Shown: positions 17,834 to 26,372, counted from the stretch's first letter. The stretch: DNA of 64,000 nt from Scytonema hofmannii PCC 7110 (GCF_000346485.2 NZ_KQ976354.1:7488283-7552282); one strand, 5' to 3'. A program made the numbers and translations. Notes: generated from the letters alone by a model not told the origin.

Positions 17834-18368
17834 AGCTGAGAGTACGATGCAAAAGACCGTAGAGGCAACTCAACGGAATTTTAATACCATTCGCACTGGT
17901 CGCGCCAATGCGAGTTTATTGGATAAGGTAATGGTGGATTACTACGGTTCACCAACTTCCTTAAAATCACTGGCAAACATCAACACGCCAGATTCTTCAA
18001 CTATCTTGATTCAGCCTTACGAGCGGAGTACTTTAAACCTGATAGAAAAGGCAATTTCCTTGTCAGATGTGGGCTTAACCCCCAGTAACGACGGGACTTT
18101 AATTCGGCTTAACATTCCACCATTGACTAGCGATCGCCGTAAAGAACTCGTAAAAATCGCTGCTAAGTACGCTGAAGAAGGACGCGTTGGTATTCGTAAC
18201 ATCCGCCGTGATGCCTTAGATACAATTCGCAAAATGGAAAAAGCTGCGGACATCTCTGAGGATGAAGCACGAGATCAGCAAGATAAGCTGCAAAAGTTGA
18301 CCGACAAGTACACTGCCAGAATTAATGAATTGTTGGCAGAGAAAGAAAAAGACATTACAACTGTCTAA
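17820..18368 (+). CDS. frr: Ribosome recycling factor
   Basis: Frr splits post-termination ribosomes together with EF-G. The 182-residue product starts [17 protein letters not shown] and contains [22 protein letters not shown] near 25 and [19 protein letters not shown] near 130, the signature of the three-helix bundle. The start is GTG at 17820, with GGGAGG eight bases upstream inside the end of pyrH. The overlap makes translational coupling with pyrH likely. A TTG at 17805 is open but would precede the ribosome site. Confidence 0.96.
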   Translation: MKLAEAESTMQKTVEATQRNFNTIRTGRANASLLDKVMVDYYGSPTSLKSLANINTPDSSTILIQPYERSTLNLIEKAISLSDVGLTPSNDGTLIRLNIPPLTSDRRKELVKIAAKYAEEGRVGIRNIRRDALDTIRKMEKAADISEDEARDQQDKLQKLTDKYTARINELLAEKEKDITTV

Positions 18369-18476
18369 AAAATATACTAAAGTGGGTGCATCAACTACTA
18401 AGAAGGGGGAATGGGGACTGGGAACTGGTCAAAAAAGGCGTAAGAGTTCCTGTCTTTCGTTCCCAAAAATATTCCC

Positions 18477-18508
18477 AATCCAAAATCCAAAATCCAAAAT
18501 CCAAAATC
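18477..18508. repeat. TCCAAAA heptamer array
   Basis: Four tandem units just before the start codon of the flavoprotein gene at 18512; related arrays lie at 45231 (reverse orientation) and near 59277. Confidence 0.75.
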
Positions 18509-18511
18509 CTT

Positions 18512-19636
18512 ATGTACGACTGCATTATCGTTGGCGCAGGACCTGCTGGTGGATGTGCTGCATATCATTTAGCCAAGCGCGGGCGTTCGGTATTGGTTTT
18601 GGAGAAAGAGTCTCTACCAAGATACAAACCCTGTGGAGGTGGCGTTTCACCTGCGATTGCTCAATGGTTTGACTTTGACTTTAGTCCAGCAATTTCCATC
18701 AAAGCAGACACAATCCGTTGTACCTGGAACATGGACGATCCGGTAGAAGCAGAAATCGGAACTGCCGAACCAGTTTGGATGGTAAGGCGGGATATATTTG
18801 ACCATTTTCTGATTGAGCAAGGACAAAAGCAAGGGGCTGAACTACGAGATAATACGGAAGTAACAAGTATTGAATTTCAAAGCAATTGTTGGCAAGTTAA
18901 CACCGCTCATGGTTCGGTAAGAGGTCGTTACTTAATTGCTGCCGATGGCGCTAAAGGACCTATGGCTAAATGGCTTGGGTTTAAAGAACGCAAACGTCTT
19001 CTAGCAGGGGCATTGGAAGCAGAAGCAAAAGCAGATGTAAAGAATGGTAACGTTGCTCACTTCGAGTTTGGCATGGTGAAAAACGGTTACCTCTGGAACT
19101 TCCCCAAAGCAGATGGTTACTCTATTGGTATTGGCACTTTTGTTGGTAGGGGTGGTACTCAAGACTTCAAGAGTATTTTAAGCGAGTATGGTAATGAATT
19201 TGGTGTGGACATCAAAACCTGCCAACAATACGGTCATGCTTTGTGTTTGTGGAATGGTAATCAAAAGTTGCACGCTGACAATGCAGTTTTAGCAGGGGAA
19301 GCAGCTTGTGTTGTCGATCCATTCACTGCAGAAGGTATTCGCCCCTCGATTTTTAGCGGTTTAAAAGCAGCAGAAGCTATCGATAAAGCAGTTGGTGGCG
19401 ACATCAACGCATTGGAGGACTACACAAACACCATGAATGAACAATGGGGGAGTGATATGGCTTGGGCGCAGAAGTTGGCAGGGCTATTTTATCGCTTTGC
19501 TGGTATTGGCTATAAAGTGGGTGTTAAGCGTCCCTCATCTGTCCAAATTATGGGCAAAATCTTGTGTGGTGAAATGCGTTACGTTGATGTTGCTAGTCGC
19601 GCTATCAAGCGTTTAACATCTGGATTGGCTGGTTAG
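18512..19636 (+). CDS. Geranylgeranyl reductase family FAD-dependent oxidoreductase
   Basis: The 374-residue protein opens with the FAD-binding dinucleotide motif DCIIVGAGPAGGCAAYHLA. It continues with KPCGGGVSPAIAQWF near 45, YLIAADGAKGPMAKWLGF near 150 and AVLAGEAACVVDPFTAEGI near 265, the second flavin motif. Homologues reduce geranylgeranyl chains for chlorophyll, tocopherol or lipid synthesis; the chlP enzyme itself has a somewhat different pattern. The exact substrate is therefore open. ATG 18512 is chosen because the flavin motif starts within four residues. It lies eight bases upstream of cobL. Confidence 0.85.
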   Translation: MYDCIIVGAGPAGGCAAYHLAKRGRSVLVLEKESLPRYKPCGGGVSPAIAQWFDFDFSPAISIKADTIRCTWNMDDPVEAEIGTAEPVWMVRRDIFDHFLIEQGQKQGAELRDNTEVTSIEFQSNCWQVNTAHGSVRGRYLIAADGAKGPMAKWLGFKERKRLLAGALEAEAKADVKNGNVAHFEFGMVKNGYLWNFPKADGYSIGIGTFVGRGGTQDFKSILSEYGNEFGVDIKTCQQYGHALCLWNGNQKLHADNAVLAGEAACVVDPFTAEGIRPSIFSGLKAAEAIDKAVGGDINALEDYTNTMNEQWGSDMAWAQKLAGLFYRFAGIGYKVGVKRPSSVQIMGKILCGEMRYVDVASRAIKRLTSGLAG

Positions 19637-19643
19637 TTGACAA

Positions 19644-20924
19644 ATGACCAAAGTTAATGTTATAGGTATCGGTCTGGATGGAATTGCTGGATTGAGTGAA
19701 AAAGTTAGGGAAATTATTGAACGGGCGACGTTGCTGGTGGGTAGCGATCGCCATTTAAGTTATTTCCCCAACCATCAAAGTCAACGGTTGCTACTCAAAA
19801 ATTTTACTGAAGATATTAGTATAATTCGTGACTATATAGACAAAGGCTGTGATGGTGTTGTTGTTATAGTTTCTGGAGATCCGCTCTTTTTCGGTTTGGG
19901 ACGCTTGCTTTTAACGGAATTGCCCAAAGATGTGCTGACATTTCACCCTCATCTCAGTTCGGTACAGCTAGCCTTTAATCGCGTGAAAGCAAGCTGGCAT
20001 GATGCGTGCTTTATTAGCGCACACGGGCGTTCTGTGGAAGAATTAATTCATGCCTTGCAGCAAGGGGTGGAGAAAATAGCTGTACTGACAGATGGGACAA
20101 ATACCCCAAATGCGATCGCTAAACTTATACAATCTCTGAATTTACCCAGCCAGTATCAGTTGTGGGTTTGTGAAAATTTAGGTGGGGATTTGGAGCGTGT
20201 TGAGTCTTTCTCTATAGAAGTATTGTGTAGAGATGTTGCAAAATCTACATTTGCACCTCTGAATGTGGTATTGCTGCTGCGACAGGAGCGAGAAAAACCG
20301 CTAAATCTTTCGGCTTTACCGTATTTTGGGTTACCAGATGAGTGCTTTCTCAGTTTTAGCGATCGTCCTGGTTTGATGACAAAGCGAGAAGTGCGGACTT
20401 TAGTGTTAGCTGAACTCGCCTTGCGCCCCGGACAAATCATTTGGGATATTGGTGCGGGGACTGGTTCTGTATCCATTGAAATTGCCCGCATGTTTCCTAC
20501 TTCCAAGGTTTACGCCATTGAAAAAACTGCTGTAGGTAGTGCGTTAATTGCCCAAAATTGCCGTCGCTTTCAAGTGGAGAACGTCATTTCCATTCATGGC
20601 AATGCACCGGATATTTTGCAAACTCTTGAAGAAAAGTGTAACACTCCTGGTGCTGGACAAAGCGCAGATCGTATTTTCATCGGTGGTAGTGGAGGTAACT
20701 TAACTGAAATTCTTCAGATTTGCGCTACAAAACTCACTCCTGACGGCGTTATAGTTCTCTCTCTAGCCACCTTAGAACATCTCAACACTGCTTTATCGTG
20801 GTTTCAATCTCATTCTTGGCATTACCAGTTATTACAAGTGCAGCTTTCCCGTTCTGTACCAGTTGGGCATTTAACACGCTTTGCACCACTTAATCCTGTG
20901 ACAATTGTTACAGCTTGCCATTGA
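19644..20924 (+). CDS. cobL: Bifunctional precorrin-6Y C5,15-methyltransferase (CbiE-CbiT fusion)
   Basis: The 426-residue protein is a fusion. Residues 1-205 are a CbiE-type tetrapyrrole methylase, with VIGIGLDGIAGLSEKV near the start and VVIVSGDPLFFGLGRLLL near 75. Residues 225-426 are a CbiT-type methylase with decarboxylase activity, with the AdoMet motif IIWDIGAGTGSVSIEIAR near 260 and IFIGGSGGNL near 345. It methylates C5 and C15 of precorrin-6Y in cobalamin synthesis. Other cob genes are not in the window. It is close to and in line with the upstream flavoprotein gene, probably one transcript. Confidence 0.93.
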   Translation: MTKVNVIGIGLDGIAGLSEKVREIIERATLLVGSDRHLSYFPNHQSQRLLLKNFTEDISIIRDYIDKGCDGVVVIVSGDPLFFGLGRLLLTELPKDVLTFHPHLSSVQLAFNRVKASWHDACFISAHGRSVEELIHALQQGVEKIAVLTDGTNTPNAIAKLIQSLNLPSQYQLWVCENLGGDLERVESFSIEVLCRDVAKSTFAPLNVVLLLRQEREKPLNLSALPYFGLPDECFLSFSDRPGLMTKREVRTLVLAELALRPGQIIWDIGAGTGSVSIEIARMFPTSKVYAIEKTAVGSALIAQNCRRFQVENVISIHGNAPDILQTLEEKCNTPGAGQSADRIFIGGSGGNLTEILQICATKLTPDGVIVLSLATLEHLNTALSWFQSHSWHYQLLQVQLSRSVPVGHLTRFAPLNPVTIVTACH

Positions 20925-20981
20925 TGACTTCTATTAATATCCTTGCCTTTCAGGTAGCGATGGATACTGTTAGTTTGCTCG

Positions 20982-21165
20982 CAACGAAATTCTTATTACC
21001 CGGAATGTGATGCCTATTGCCCGTATAGTTCCCTTTACGAAAAAATCTGATATACCACACAATTATCCACTGCGGGGAATGCCAATAACAATCTCTGAAG
21101 ATTTTGACGAAGCTATGCCAGAATTTTGGGGAGCATCCCAATTTGGCACATTACCCTCAGAATAG
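20982..21165 (+). pseudogene. Remnant of a Phd/YefM-type antitoxin
   Basis: About 150 bases closely match the antitoxin gene at 26887-27129: NEILITRN then MPIARIVPFT, HNYPLRGMPITISEDFDEAMPE. A TAG upstream stops the frame before the start region, and the end reads into unrelated sequence. No toxin follows. It is a displaced, decayed copy. Confidence 0.8.
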
Positions 21166-21389
21166 AATTTTGGGGCTATACAACCCACCTTCCGCACCCT
21201 AAAGTGTCACACTACGAATTTTGGACGTTTGAGGATTTGGGCTTGGCGATCGCCATCGATAATTTACCCATTTTTGTATAAAATACAGCTTTTCTCGTTA
21301 GTAAAAATCCGAGAAAACCGATTGTGACAGTAGGGGGTGCGGAATGTAGGATACAAACAAAGCCCTAATCCCCACTCCCCTCTTCCAAA

Positions 21390-21480
21390 CCCATGGTTTG
21401 ATAAAAGCAACAGCCAAAGACTACATTCGGAAAACTCAAAAGCAACTCCTACAGCAACCGTTGCTTGAGCAATTGCTAAG
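21390..21480 (+). repeat. Copied fragment of the STAND gene's 3' region
   Basis: Near-identical to about 25484-25590, from CCTCTTCCAAACCCAT to TTGCTAAG. It carries the coding piece reading HALIKATAKDYIRKTQKQL, typical of the segment that follows the NB-ARC winged helix in cyanobacterial STAND proteins. Confidence 0.75.
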
Positions 21481-21481
21481 G

Positions 21482-21910
21482 TTATTCAACCAAATGAATC
21501 CAAGGCAAAGCAGAACGAACAGTGTTAAATAGGCGTTTATCACCTGTGTAGAAATCTGCTTGAAATCTTTGAGCTAATGCTAAATAATGAGCATCATAAG
21601 CAGCTGTGAGGTTAAATTGTTGCGCGACTTCCCAGGCTTGTTGATGAAGTTGGCGATCGCCATAAAATTGAATGGGTAAATTCAGAGCATTGTTAAGATA
21701 TTGCTTGGCTTCTGTGTTCAGTAATTGTTTCGCCACTTTCATTCGATAAAATACATTTGTAACTTCGTAACATAAGAGGGTGGGAGCAATAATCTTGGTT
21801 TGGGTTTGCTCCCATGTATCCCATAATGTTAGATGGGGTGATGTTTCTGAGGGACTGTTGATTAACTTAACTACAAAATTAGCATCCACACAAATCAATT
21901 GCATAGTCAT
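21482..21910 (-). CDS. PIN-domain toxin (VapC-like)
   Basis: This 142-residue protein has the acidic PIN residues. VDANFVVKLI gives the first aspartate, LLCYEVTNVFYRM the conserved glutamate, AYDAHYLALAQRF the third acid, and FYTGDKRLFNTV the fourth. VapC-type proteins cleave RNA, often tRNA. The start ATG overlaps the antitoxin's TGA (ATGA), typical of a coupled pair. The active-site residues all appear present, so the toxin should be functional. Confidence 0.85.
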   Translation of the reverse strand: MTMQLICVDANFVVKLINSPSETSPHLTLWDTWEQTQTKIIAPTLLCYEVTNVFYRMKVAKQLLNTEAKQYLNNALNLPIQFYGDRQLHQQAWEVAQQFNLTAAYDAHYLALAQRFQADFYTGDKRLFNTVRSALPWIHLVE

Positions 21911-22122
21911 GATTTTTCTTGATTAGAAAACCAATCTGTCATTAATTCTCGATCTCTTTCTTCTCGCATTTGATGAACGATTTCATCAATATCTGGTTCA
22001 AAGGGTTGACTACTACGTCGTTGCTGTATGGCTTGAGCAGTGGCTAAAATTGTTGAACGTAAGTTTTGCCAATTCGATTGATGTGTTAATTTTTGGTTTA
22101 ATAACTCTCGTTCTTCACTCAT
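21907..22122 (-). CDS. Antitoxin partner of the PIN toxin
   Basis: A small acidic protein of 71 residues with LRSTILATAQAIQQRRSSQPFEPDIDEIVHQMREERDREL. The pattern is common upstream of VapC-like genes in cyanobacteria. The DNA-binding fold is not identified. I chose ATG 22122; ATG 22140 is also possible, and neither has a clear ribosome site. It overlaps the toxin by four bases. Confidence 0.65.
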   Translation of the reverse strand: MSEERELLNQKLTHQSNWQNLRSTILATAQAIQQRRSSQPFEPDIDEIVHQMREERDRELMTDWFSNQEKS

Positions 22123-22237
22123 ACAAAGCTTTGATTGCATTGGCTAAAGATTCGACAAGCAGAATGTTCATAGACGTGTCCGTACTTTTATAGGTAGTTT
22201 TTTAAGTTGTTTAGATGCCGCATGAGAAAATTCAATT

Positions 22238-22462
22238 TTACATTGATTCACTGGCTAATTCTCGTTTAACTTGTTCCCAGGGAATAGTGCCATTTTTCTT
22301 AATATCTTCCCGTCCTTCGTCTAAAGCTTTAATATCCTCTCGATCTTCTGCTTTACGAATGTCTAAAAGTTCTATGACATCCTCTAAAGTATCTTCATAA
22401 GCTTGTTCTAATCGCTCATAAATAGCTTTTATTAGAGCTTGTTTTCTCGTTGTAGTTTCCAT
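22238..22462 (-). CDS. Orphan antitoxin-like protein
   Basis: The 74-residue protein METTTRKQALIKAIYERLE..., ending IPWEQVKRELASESM, is rich in charged residues. It looks like a cyanobacterial antitoxin normally followed by a RelE-type toxin. No toxin follows here: the next gene downstream on this strand is the PIN antitoxin at 22122. GAGGG lies five bases before the chosen ATG. Decayed fragments of the same gene occur at 26425-26477 and 32692-32779. Confidence 0.6.
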   Translation of the reverse strand: METTTRKQALIKAIYERLEQAYEDTLEDVIELLDIRKAEDREDIKALDEGREDIKKNGTIPWEQVKRELASESM

Positions 22463-22546
22463 TTTTCCCTCTATTACGGAAAATGCCAATGCACACCGTC
22501 TCTAGGATACTGTATTTTATGGTCGCTGTGTTGAACTGTCTCAATC

Positions 22547-22645
22547 ATGCTATTAGATATCCGCGTATGGCTTTGGTTACTACACGAACCCAACCAATTA
22601 TCGAGTCAAGCACAAACTATAATTAATGCAGAAGAACTACAAAAA
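22547..22645 (+). pseudogene. 5' fragment of a VapC-like toxin gene
   Basis: The first 33 codons (LDIRVWLWLLHEPNQLSSQAQ and on) match the start of the VapC gene at 27126. Similarity then stops abruptly at the end of the hicA remnant. The first-aspartate motif LLDTHVW has become LLDIRVW, so one active-site region is already damaged. Confidence 0.8.
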
Positions 22646-22669
22646 GTACAGAGTAAGTGGTTACTTACT

Positions 22670-22908
22670 TTACTCGTAAAAGAAGGGAAAAATTTGTTCT
22701 TCAGGAATATATTTACTTGCCTGTCTAAAAATAGCTTTGCAAGTTCCTTCAACTACTGCCGATGATTAGGCACTGTTAAAGTCTCTTTTTGTTCTACACC
22801 AGAACGACGCAACTTAACATGACTACCCTTTTGGCTGTGTACCTCAAAGCCAAACTTACTCAAAATGTCCACAACCTCAGCGCCCGATCATCTTTTGAGT
22901 CTAGGCAT
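22670..22908 (-). pseudogene. hicA: Broken hicA mRNA interferase gene
   Basis: Read on the minus strand, ATGCCTAGACTCAAAAGATGA gives an in-frame stop at codon 7. The same frame then continues with AEVVDILSKFGFEVHSQKGSHVKLRR, including the HicA catalytic histidine (GSHVKLRR). Near VPNHR a frameshift moves the C-terminal part (CKAIFRQASKYIPEEQIF) into another frame. Two lesions make it a pseudogene. It starts inside the last codons of hicB. Confidence 0.8.
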
Positions 22909-23134
22909 ATTCTGGTTGGAGTTCAAAAGTTATCAGTAGAGAAGGTTTATCTATTAAGCCAAATTGAGTTGGATCTTCGTCTTCTAAATGCAAAGCGACT
23001 GCTTCACGAAGGTTGTGAACAACTTCATTCAAAGTATCTCCCTGAGTTACTACGGAAACTTCTAGACATTCTGCTACATATCCGTGCTGTTCACCTGGAT
23101 GAATGACTGCTCTAATATTTTGCTTCAACTCCAT
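22901..23134 (-). CDS. hicB: HicB-family antitoxin
   Basis: 77 residues with the HicB domain pattern: IRAVIHPGEQHGYVAECLEVSVVTQGDTLNEVVHNL, then REAVALHLEDED. HicB binds and blocks HicA. The gene is intact, whereas the hicA gene after it has a stop and a frameshift, so the module has lost its toxin but kept the antitoxin. The order hicB-hicA is the reverse of the textbook hicA-hicB. Confidence 0.85.
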   Translation of the reverse strand: MELKQNIRAVIHPGEQHGYVAECLEVSVVTQGDTLNEVVHNLREAVALHLEDEDPTQFGLIDKPSLLITFELQPEYA

Positions 23135-23345
23135 AAGTCATCTTAAAAATACAAGAATTTATTAAGTTAGGTTATACTTTTATACTACATCATTAACTAT
23201 AAATAATTCGTATCCGCTCAATAAATGAGGAATTGTGACTGCATTGATATACTCCTAATGCTGCGTTCTCCTCACCTATCAACCTCTACAAACATTACAC
23301 TTTTATTAAGTTCTTTTACTCTTTACGGTCTAAAAACGCACGCTA

Positions 23346-23885
23346 CTACTTCGAGCCAACCAAGCTTACTGCTGTGTCTTTAATATCTTTAGCACTTGTA
23401 TACAGTTGATGCGATAAAGTCCCATAGCTAAAAATCATGTCATCAATTCGCTGCCACAGTTCTTCAAGGTTCATCATTAGCTCTGCTTCGTCTCCTTCTG
23501 TACAAACTGAAATAATATGATTTTTATCCCCATCCCAAAAGCTAATTGCGACTAGAAACTCTGTTTCGTCCTTGCCTGCCCATATCTCCGTTAAACTCGC
23601 TATAGTCTGTGGTATTTTATCAATTTCCGTACAAGGGTAGGCTATTAATTGTTCGCTTGGTTCTAGTTCAAAGCTGGCGAATAATAAATTGTTAGTTGAG
23701 GATAGTTCTTCAAACCTGACTGTATCCTGCTCAACCAGCAATTCAAAATTTCTACTATTGCAGCACGTAAATAAAATGGTGTCCATCAAGGGTGACAACT
23801 TGTTGTCTTGTGCTAGAGCAACTCTAGCAAGGGAGGTGACCGTCTGCCCTAGCAATGCCTGAAACTGTCCTTTTAATCTATCCAT
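23346..23885 (-). CDS. Unknown soluble protein
   Basis: 179 residues beginning MDRLKGQFQALLGQTV. I do not recognise it. It has no signal peptide or membrane segment and is acidic, with ELEPSEQLIAYPCTEIDKIPQ, LVAISFWDGDKNH and LEELWQRIDDMIF. I chose ATG 23885 because AAGGAG stands about ten bases upstream; the longer frame from 23963 adds a basic stretch. It sits between a toxin-antitoxin remnant and a STAND gene, so a conflict-related role is possible but unsupported. Confidence 0.5.
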   Translation of the reverse strand: MDRLKGQFQALLGQTVTSLARVALAQDNKLSPLMDTILFTCCNSRNFELLVEQDTVRFEELSSTNNLLFASFELEPSEQLIAYPCTEIDKIPQTIASLTEIWAGKDETEFLVAISFWDGDKNHIISVCTEGDEAELMMNLEELWQRIDDMIFSYGTLSHQLYTSAKDIKDTAVSLVGSK

Positions 23886-24101
23886 GCGAGTGCAGCTCCT
23901 TTTCTTGCTTCTAAGTTTACTTACAGCAATTGTGGTTTGTGCATAAGTAAACTTTAACTTCATCTAATAAGTTATATAGAAGAGTTAGCTCGACTAAAAT
24001 AGGCTCATTATCAGAGTTTATTTTATTTGTCAATAAAGATTATTGTTTTTCAACTATCTCCTTCTATTTTCCTCAATTGAGATGCATCTACTTTGTTTTA
24101 G

Positions 24102-25577
24102 GTGAAGTTGATGAAACAAAACAGACGAAGCCGAGGTGTTATTCTCACCCTTAAAGGTTGGGATAAACTTCAAGGTGCCAAAACTAAAGCCATCGTGAGC
24201 GATCGCGCTCACGATGGCTTTACTTTAGAAGAACTGAGCTCGCGCATGGGTTTGTCACTGCATACTGTCTCCAGGATACAGGGGCGCTTGGAACCGATAG
24301 ATAAAAGTTCGTTGCAATCGGCTTTTCCTGCTTTTGGGTTGGAGTTGTGTCAGGAAGATTATACTCGACCAAGTCCTCCTGACGAATTGGAAATGCGACG
24401 CGCTTGTCCGCAGTATGATTGGGGACAAGCACCGAATGTCTCTGTATTTTATGGTCGCTCTGTGGAACTGGTGCAATTACGGGAATGGATATTAGAACAA
24501 CAGTGTCGTTTAGTGGCGTTGTTAGGAATCGGTGGGATTGGCAAAAGTAGCTTAGCTATTAGATTAGGGCTGCAAATCCAAACGGAATTTGAGGCAGTGG
24601 TGTGGCGAAGCCTGCAAAATGCGCCACCAGTAGAGGAGACATTAACAAGCATACTGCAATTCTTGCTGTGGGCGTTGCGACTCGATACAGCGATCGCTCA
24701 AAGCTTTGATGGCAAAATATCGAAGCTGATGGAATGTTTGATGAACCATCGTTGTCTTGTGATTTTAGACAATGTGGAAACGATTTTATGTAGTGGTGGT
24801 CAGGCGGGACAATGTCGTCCTGGGTACGAGGGGTACGATCGCTTACTCAAATGCCTTGGGGAAGCTCCTCACAAGAGCTGTGTCCTGGTGACTTCTAGAG
24901 AAAAACCAAGAGCGATAGCACCATTAGTTGGAGAGCAAACAGGGGTGAAATGTTTGCGATTGGGGGGATTGAGTTCTATCGAAGGACAACAGTTATTCCA
25001 GCAGAAAGGACAATTCACGGGTACAGAACAACAGTGGCAAATGCTAATCCAGCATTATGGGGGCAATCCCCTAGCACTGAAGATGGTAGCTGCGGGAACT
25101 CAAAAGCTTTTTAACGGTAAAATTGCCTCAGTTTTGGAGTATGTGGAACAGGGGATATCGATTTTTGAGGACATTAGCGAGTTATTAGAATGCCAAATTA
25201 ACCGTTTGTCGGTGGTGGAAGAGGAAGTGATGTATTGGCTGGCAATTCATCGAGAGCCAGTCTCTTTTGCCGAGTTAACTGAAGATACAGTGACATCTTC
25301 TTTCAAACGTCTCCTACCTTCAGCAATCAAATCCCTGTTGCAACGCTCATTAGTTGAAAAAAGCGGCGAGCATTTCTTCCTGCAACCAGTAGTGATGGAA
25401 CACATCACACGGCGTTTTGTTGAACGGGTTAGTCAAGAAAGGAGGGACTCACTCATCCAGAACATCCAAACTTCGATTTCCTACTCCCCTCTTCCAAACC
25501 CATGCTTTGATAAAAGCAACAGCCAAAGACTACATTCGGAAAACTCAAAAGCAACTCCTAGAGCAACCATTGCTTGA
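24102..25577 (+). CDS. Truncated STAND ATPase with HTH and NB-ARC domains
   Basis: 491 residues. Residues 1-85 form a helix-turn-helix-like part (RGVILTLKGWDKLQ, FTLEELSSRMGLSLHTVSRI). The NB-ARC ATPase has a P-loop ALLGIGGIGKSSLAIRLG near 140, Walker B CLVILDNVET near 220, VLVTSREK near 263 and GGNPLALKM near 325. A winged helix follows at about 370-450. In relatives a WD40 or TPR sensor comes next. Here the reading changes frame near 25440-25480: the expected HALIKATAKDYIRKTQ continuation is in another frame, and the sensor is absent. It is probably a non-functional remnant of a signal-transduction or defence-type ATPase. It starts with GTG at 24102. Confidence 0.7.
   Translation: MKLMKQNRRSRGVILTLKGWDKLQGAKTKAIVSDRAHDGFTLEELSSRMGLSLHTVSRIQGRLEPIDKSSLQSAFPAFGLELCQEDYTRPSPPDELEMRRACPQYDWGQAPNVSVFYGRSVELVQLREWILEQQCRLVALLGIGGIGKSSLAIRLGLQIQTEFEAVVWRSLQNAPPVEETLTSILQFLLWALRLDTAIAQSFDGKISKLMECLMNHRCLVILDNVETILCSGGQAGQCRPGYEGYDRLLKCLGEAPHKSCVLVTSREKPRAIAPLVGEQTGVKCLRLGGLSSIEGQQLFQQKGQFTGTEQQWQMLIQHYGGNPLALKMVAAGTQKLFNGKIASVLEYVEQGISIFEDISELLECQINRLSVVEEEVMYWLAIHREPVSFAELTEDTVTSSFKRLLPSAIKSLLQRSLVEKSGEHFFLQPVVMEHITRRFVERVSQERRDSLIQNIQTSISYSPLPNPCFDKSNSQRLHSENSKATPRATIA
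24185..24222. repeat. 38-bp palindrome inside the STAND gene
   Basis: TAAAGCCATCGTGAGCG and CGCTCACGATGGCTTTA form 17-bp arms around the four bases ATCG, with an HIP1-like GCGATCGC at the centre. It is within coding sequence. The related copy at about 27880-27910 keeps only the right arm. Confidence 0.8.
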
Positions 25578-25686
25578 GAAATTGCTAAGTAAGTCAGCAC
25601 AATTAAAGTTGAGCTTATCATATGCATCAACGAATAATGGTCGTTTCAGACTTGTAGGGGCGCAAGGCATTGCGCCCCTACGGTAG
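25484..25686 (+). pseudogene. Out-of-frame continuation of the STAND gene
   Basis: In another frame from the main gene, FQTHALIKATAKDYIRKTQKQLLEQPLLEKLL is the segment normally found after the winged helix. After about 25620 it loses similarity to anything I recognise. Together with the frameshift this marks the 3' end of a decayed gene. Confidence 0.65.
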
Positions 25687-25732
25687 GTGGTAATGGTTCT
25701 TGATACAGAACTACCAAAAATACTGAGAGAAA

Positions 25733-25885
25733 TTTAAAAAAGTAGCACAAGAAGAAGGATTCTCCAAAGCCTTGCTTATGCTAAGCGAATCAAACCAAGA
25801 CCAAATTGCAGGCTTCTACACACTAAGCAATTCATCAATTCCCGCACAAGAACTGCCTGACGAGTTTATGAAAGAGTTTATCTTT
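25733..25885 (+). pseudogene. Fragment of a GNAT-type acetyltransferase toxin
   Basis: The frame reads KVAQEEGFSKALLMLSE, then QIAGFYTLSNSSIPAQELPDEF, the 'GYYTLSxxSxxxxxLP' pattern of TacT-like GNAT toxins. The catalytic C-terminal part is missing and the sequence runs into the PIN fragment on the other strand. Tentative. Confidence 0.4.
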
Positions 25886-26010
25886 CCATGCCCTGCTATC
25901 CTTTCACTTTGTTTTCGGAGTGTCATCAACCCTCTACGAACGTCAGTATGCATTGGACTATCCTTCTGGACTAGACGTAATAGAACATTTGTATCAATTA
26001 AATAACTCAT
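25816..26010 (-). pseudogene. Truncated PIN-domain toxin
   Basis: The first 38 residues (SYLIDTNVLLRLVQKDSPMH and on) are a normal PIN N-terminus with the first catalytic aspartate. After about 25890 the frame runs into the reverse of the GNAT fragment, and all later active-site residues are lost. It overlaps its antitoxin by four bases, as an intact module would. Confidence 0.75.
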
Positions 26011-26372
26011 AATTGCTTATCTTCTCGTTCGCGATAAATACTCTCGCGGCTGATGGCTTCATCCGACAGAGGCAGCGTTTTACTAAAAAAGGAACTATTT
26101 GCCAGTTCCATGAGTGCTGCTTCCCATTCATCATCTGTTGCCGTTTCAAAAAATGGCTTCTCTATTGAAGATACAGTTTCATTCAACCCATCTTCTAGAT
26201 TCATCTCAATCGTCACCAACTTACCCGTTGCTAATTGAGATTTTAGAGCAGCTTTTGCCAAGGCGATCGCTTCTTCTTCAGTTGTACCTTCAACCGTTAA
26301 GTTTGGCATACCAACAACAGATGCAACGAAGTGGCTTTCGGCGCTGCTCCTAACAAATACCTGATATTGCAT
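26007..26372 (-). CDS. Antitoxin upstream of the truncated PIN toxin
   Basis: 121 residues. The N-terminal half (YQVFVRSSAESHFVASVVGM, EEEAIALAKAALKSQLATG) resembles a HicB-like fold found in cyanobacterial antitoxins. The C-terminal half is acidic, as in antitoxins that wrap a toxin. It appears intact, preceded by GGAGGTTAG near 26375-26385 on its strand. Its toxin is truncated. Confidence 0.65.
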   Translation of the reverse strand: MQYQVFVRSSAESHFVASVVGMPNLTVEGTTEEEAIALAKAALKSQLATGKLVTIEMNLEDGLNETVSSIEKPFFETATDDEWEAALMELANSSFFSKTLPLSDEAISRESIYREREDKQL

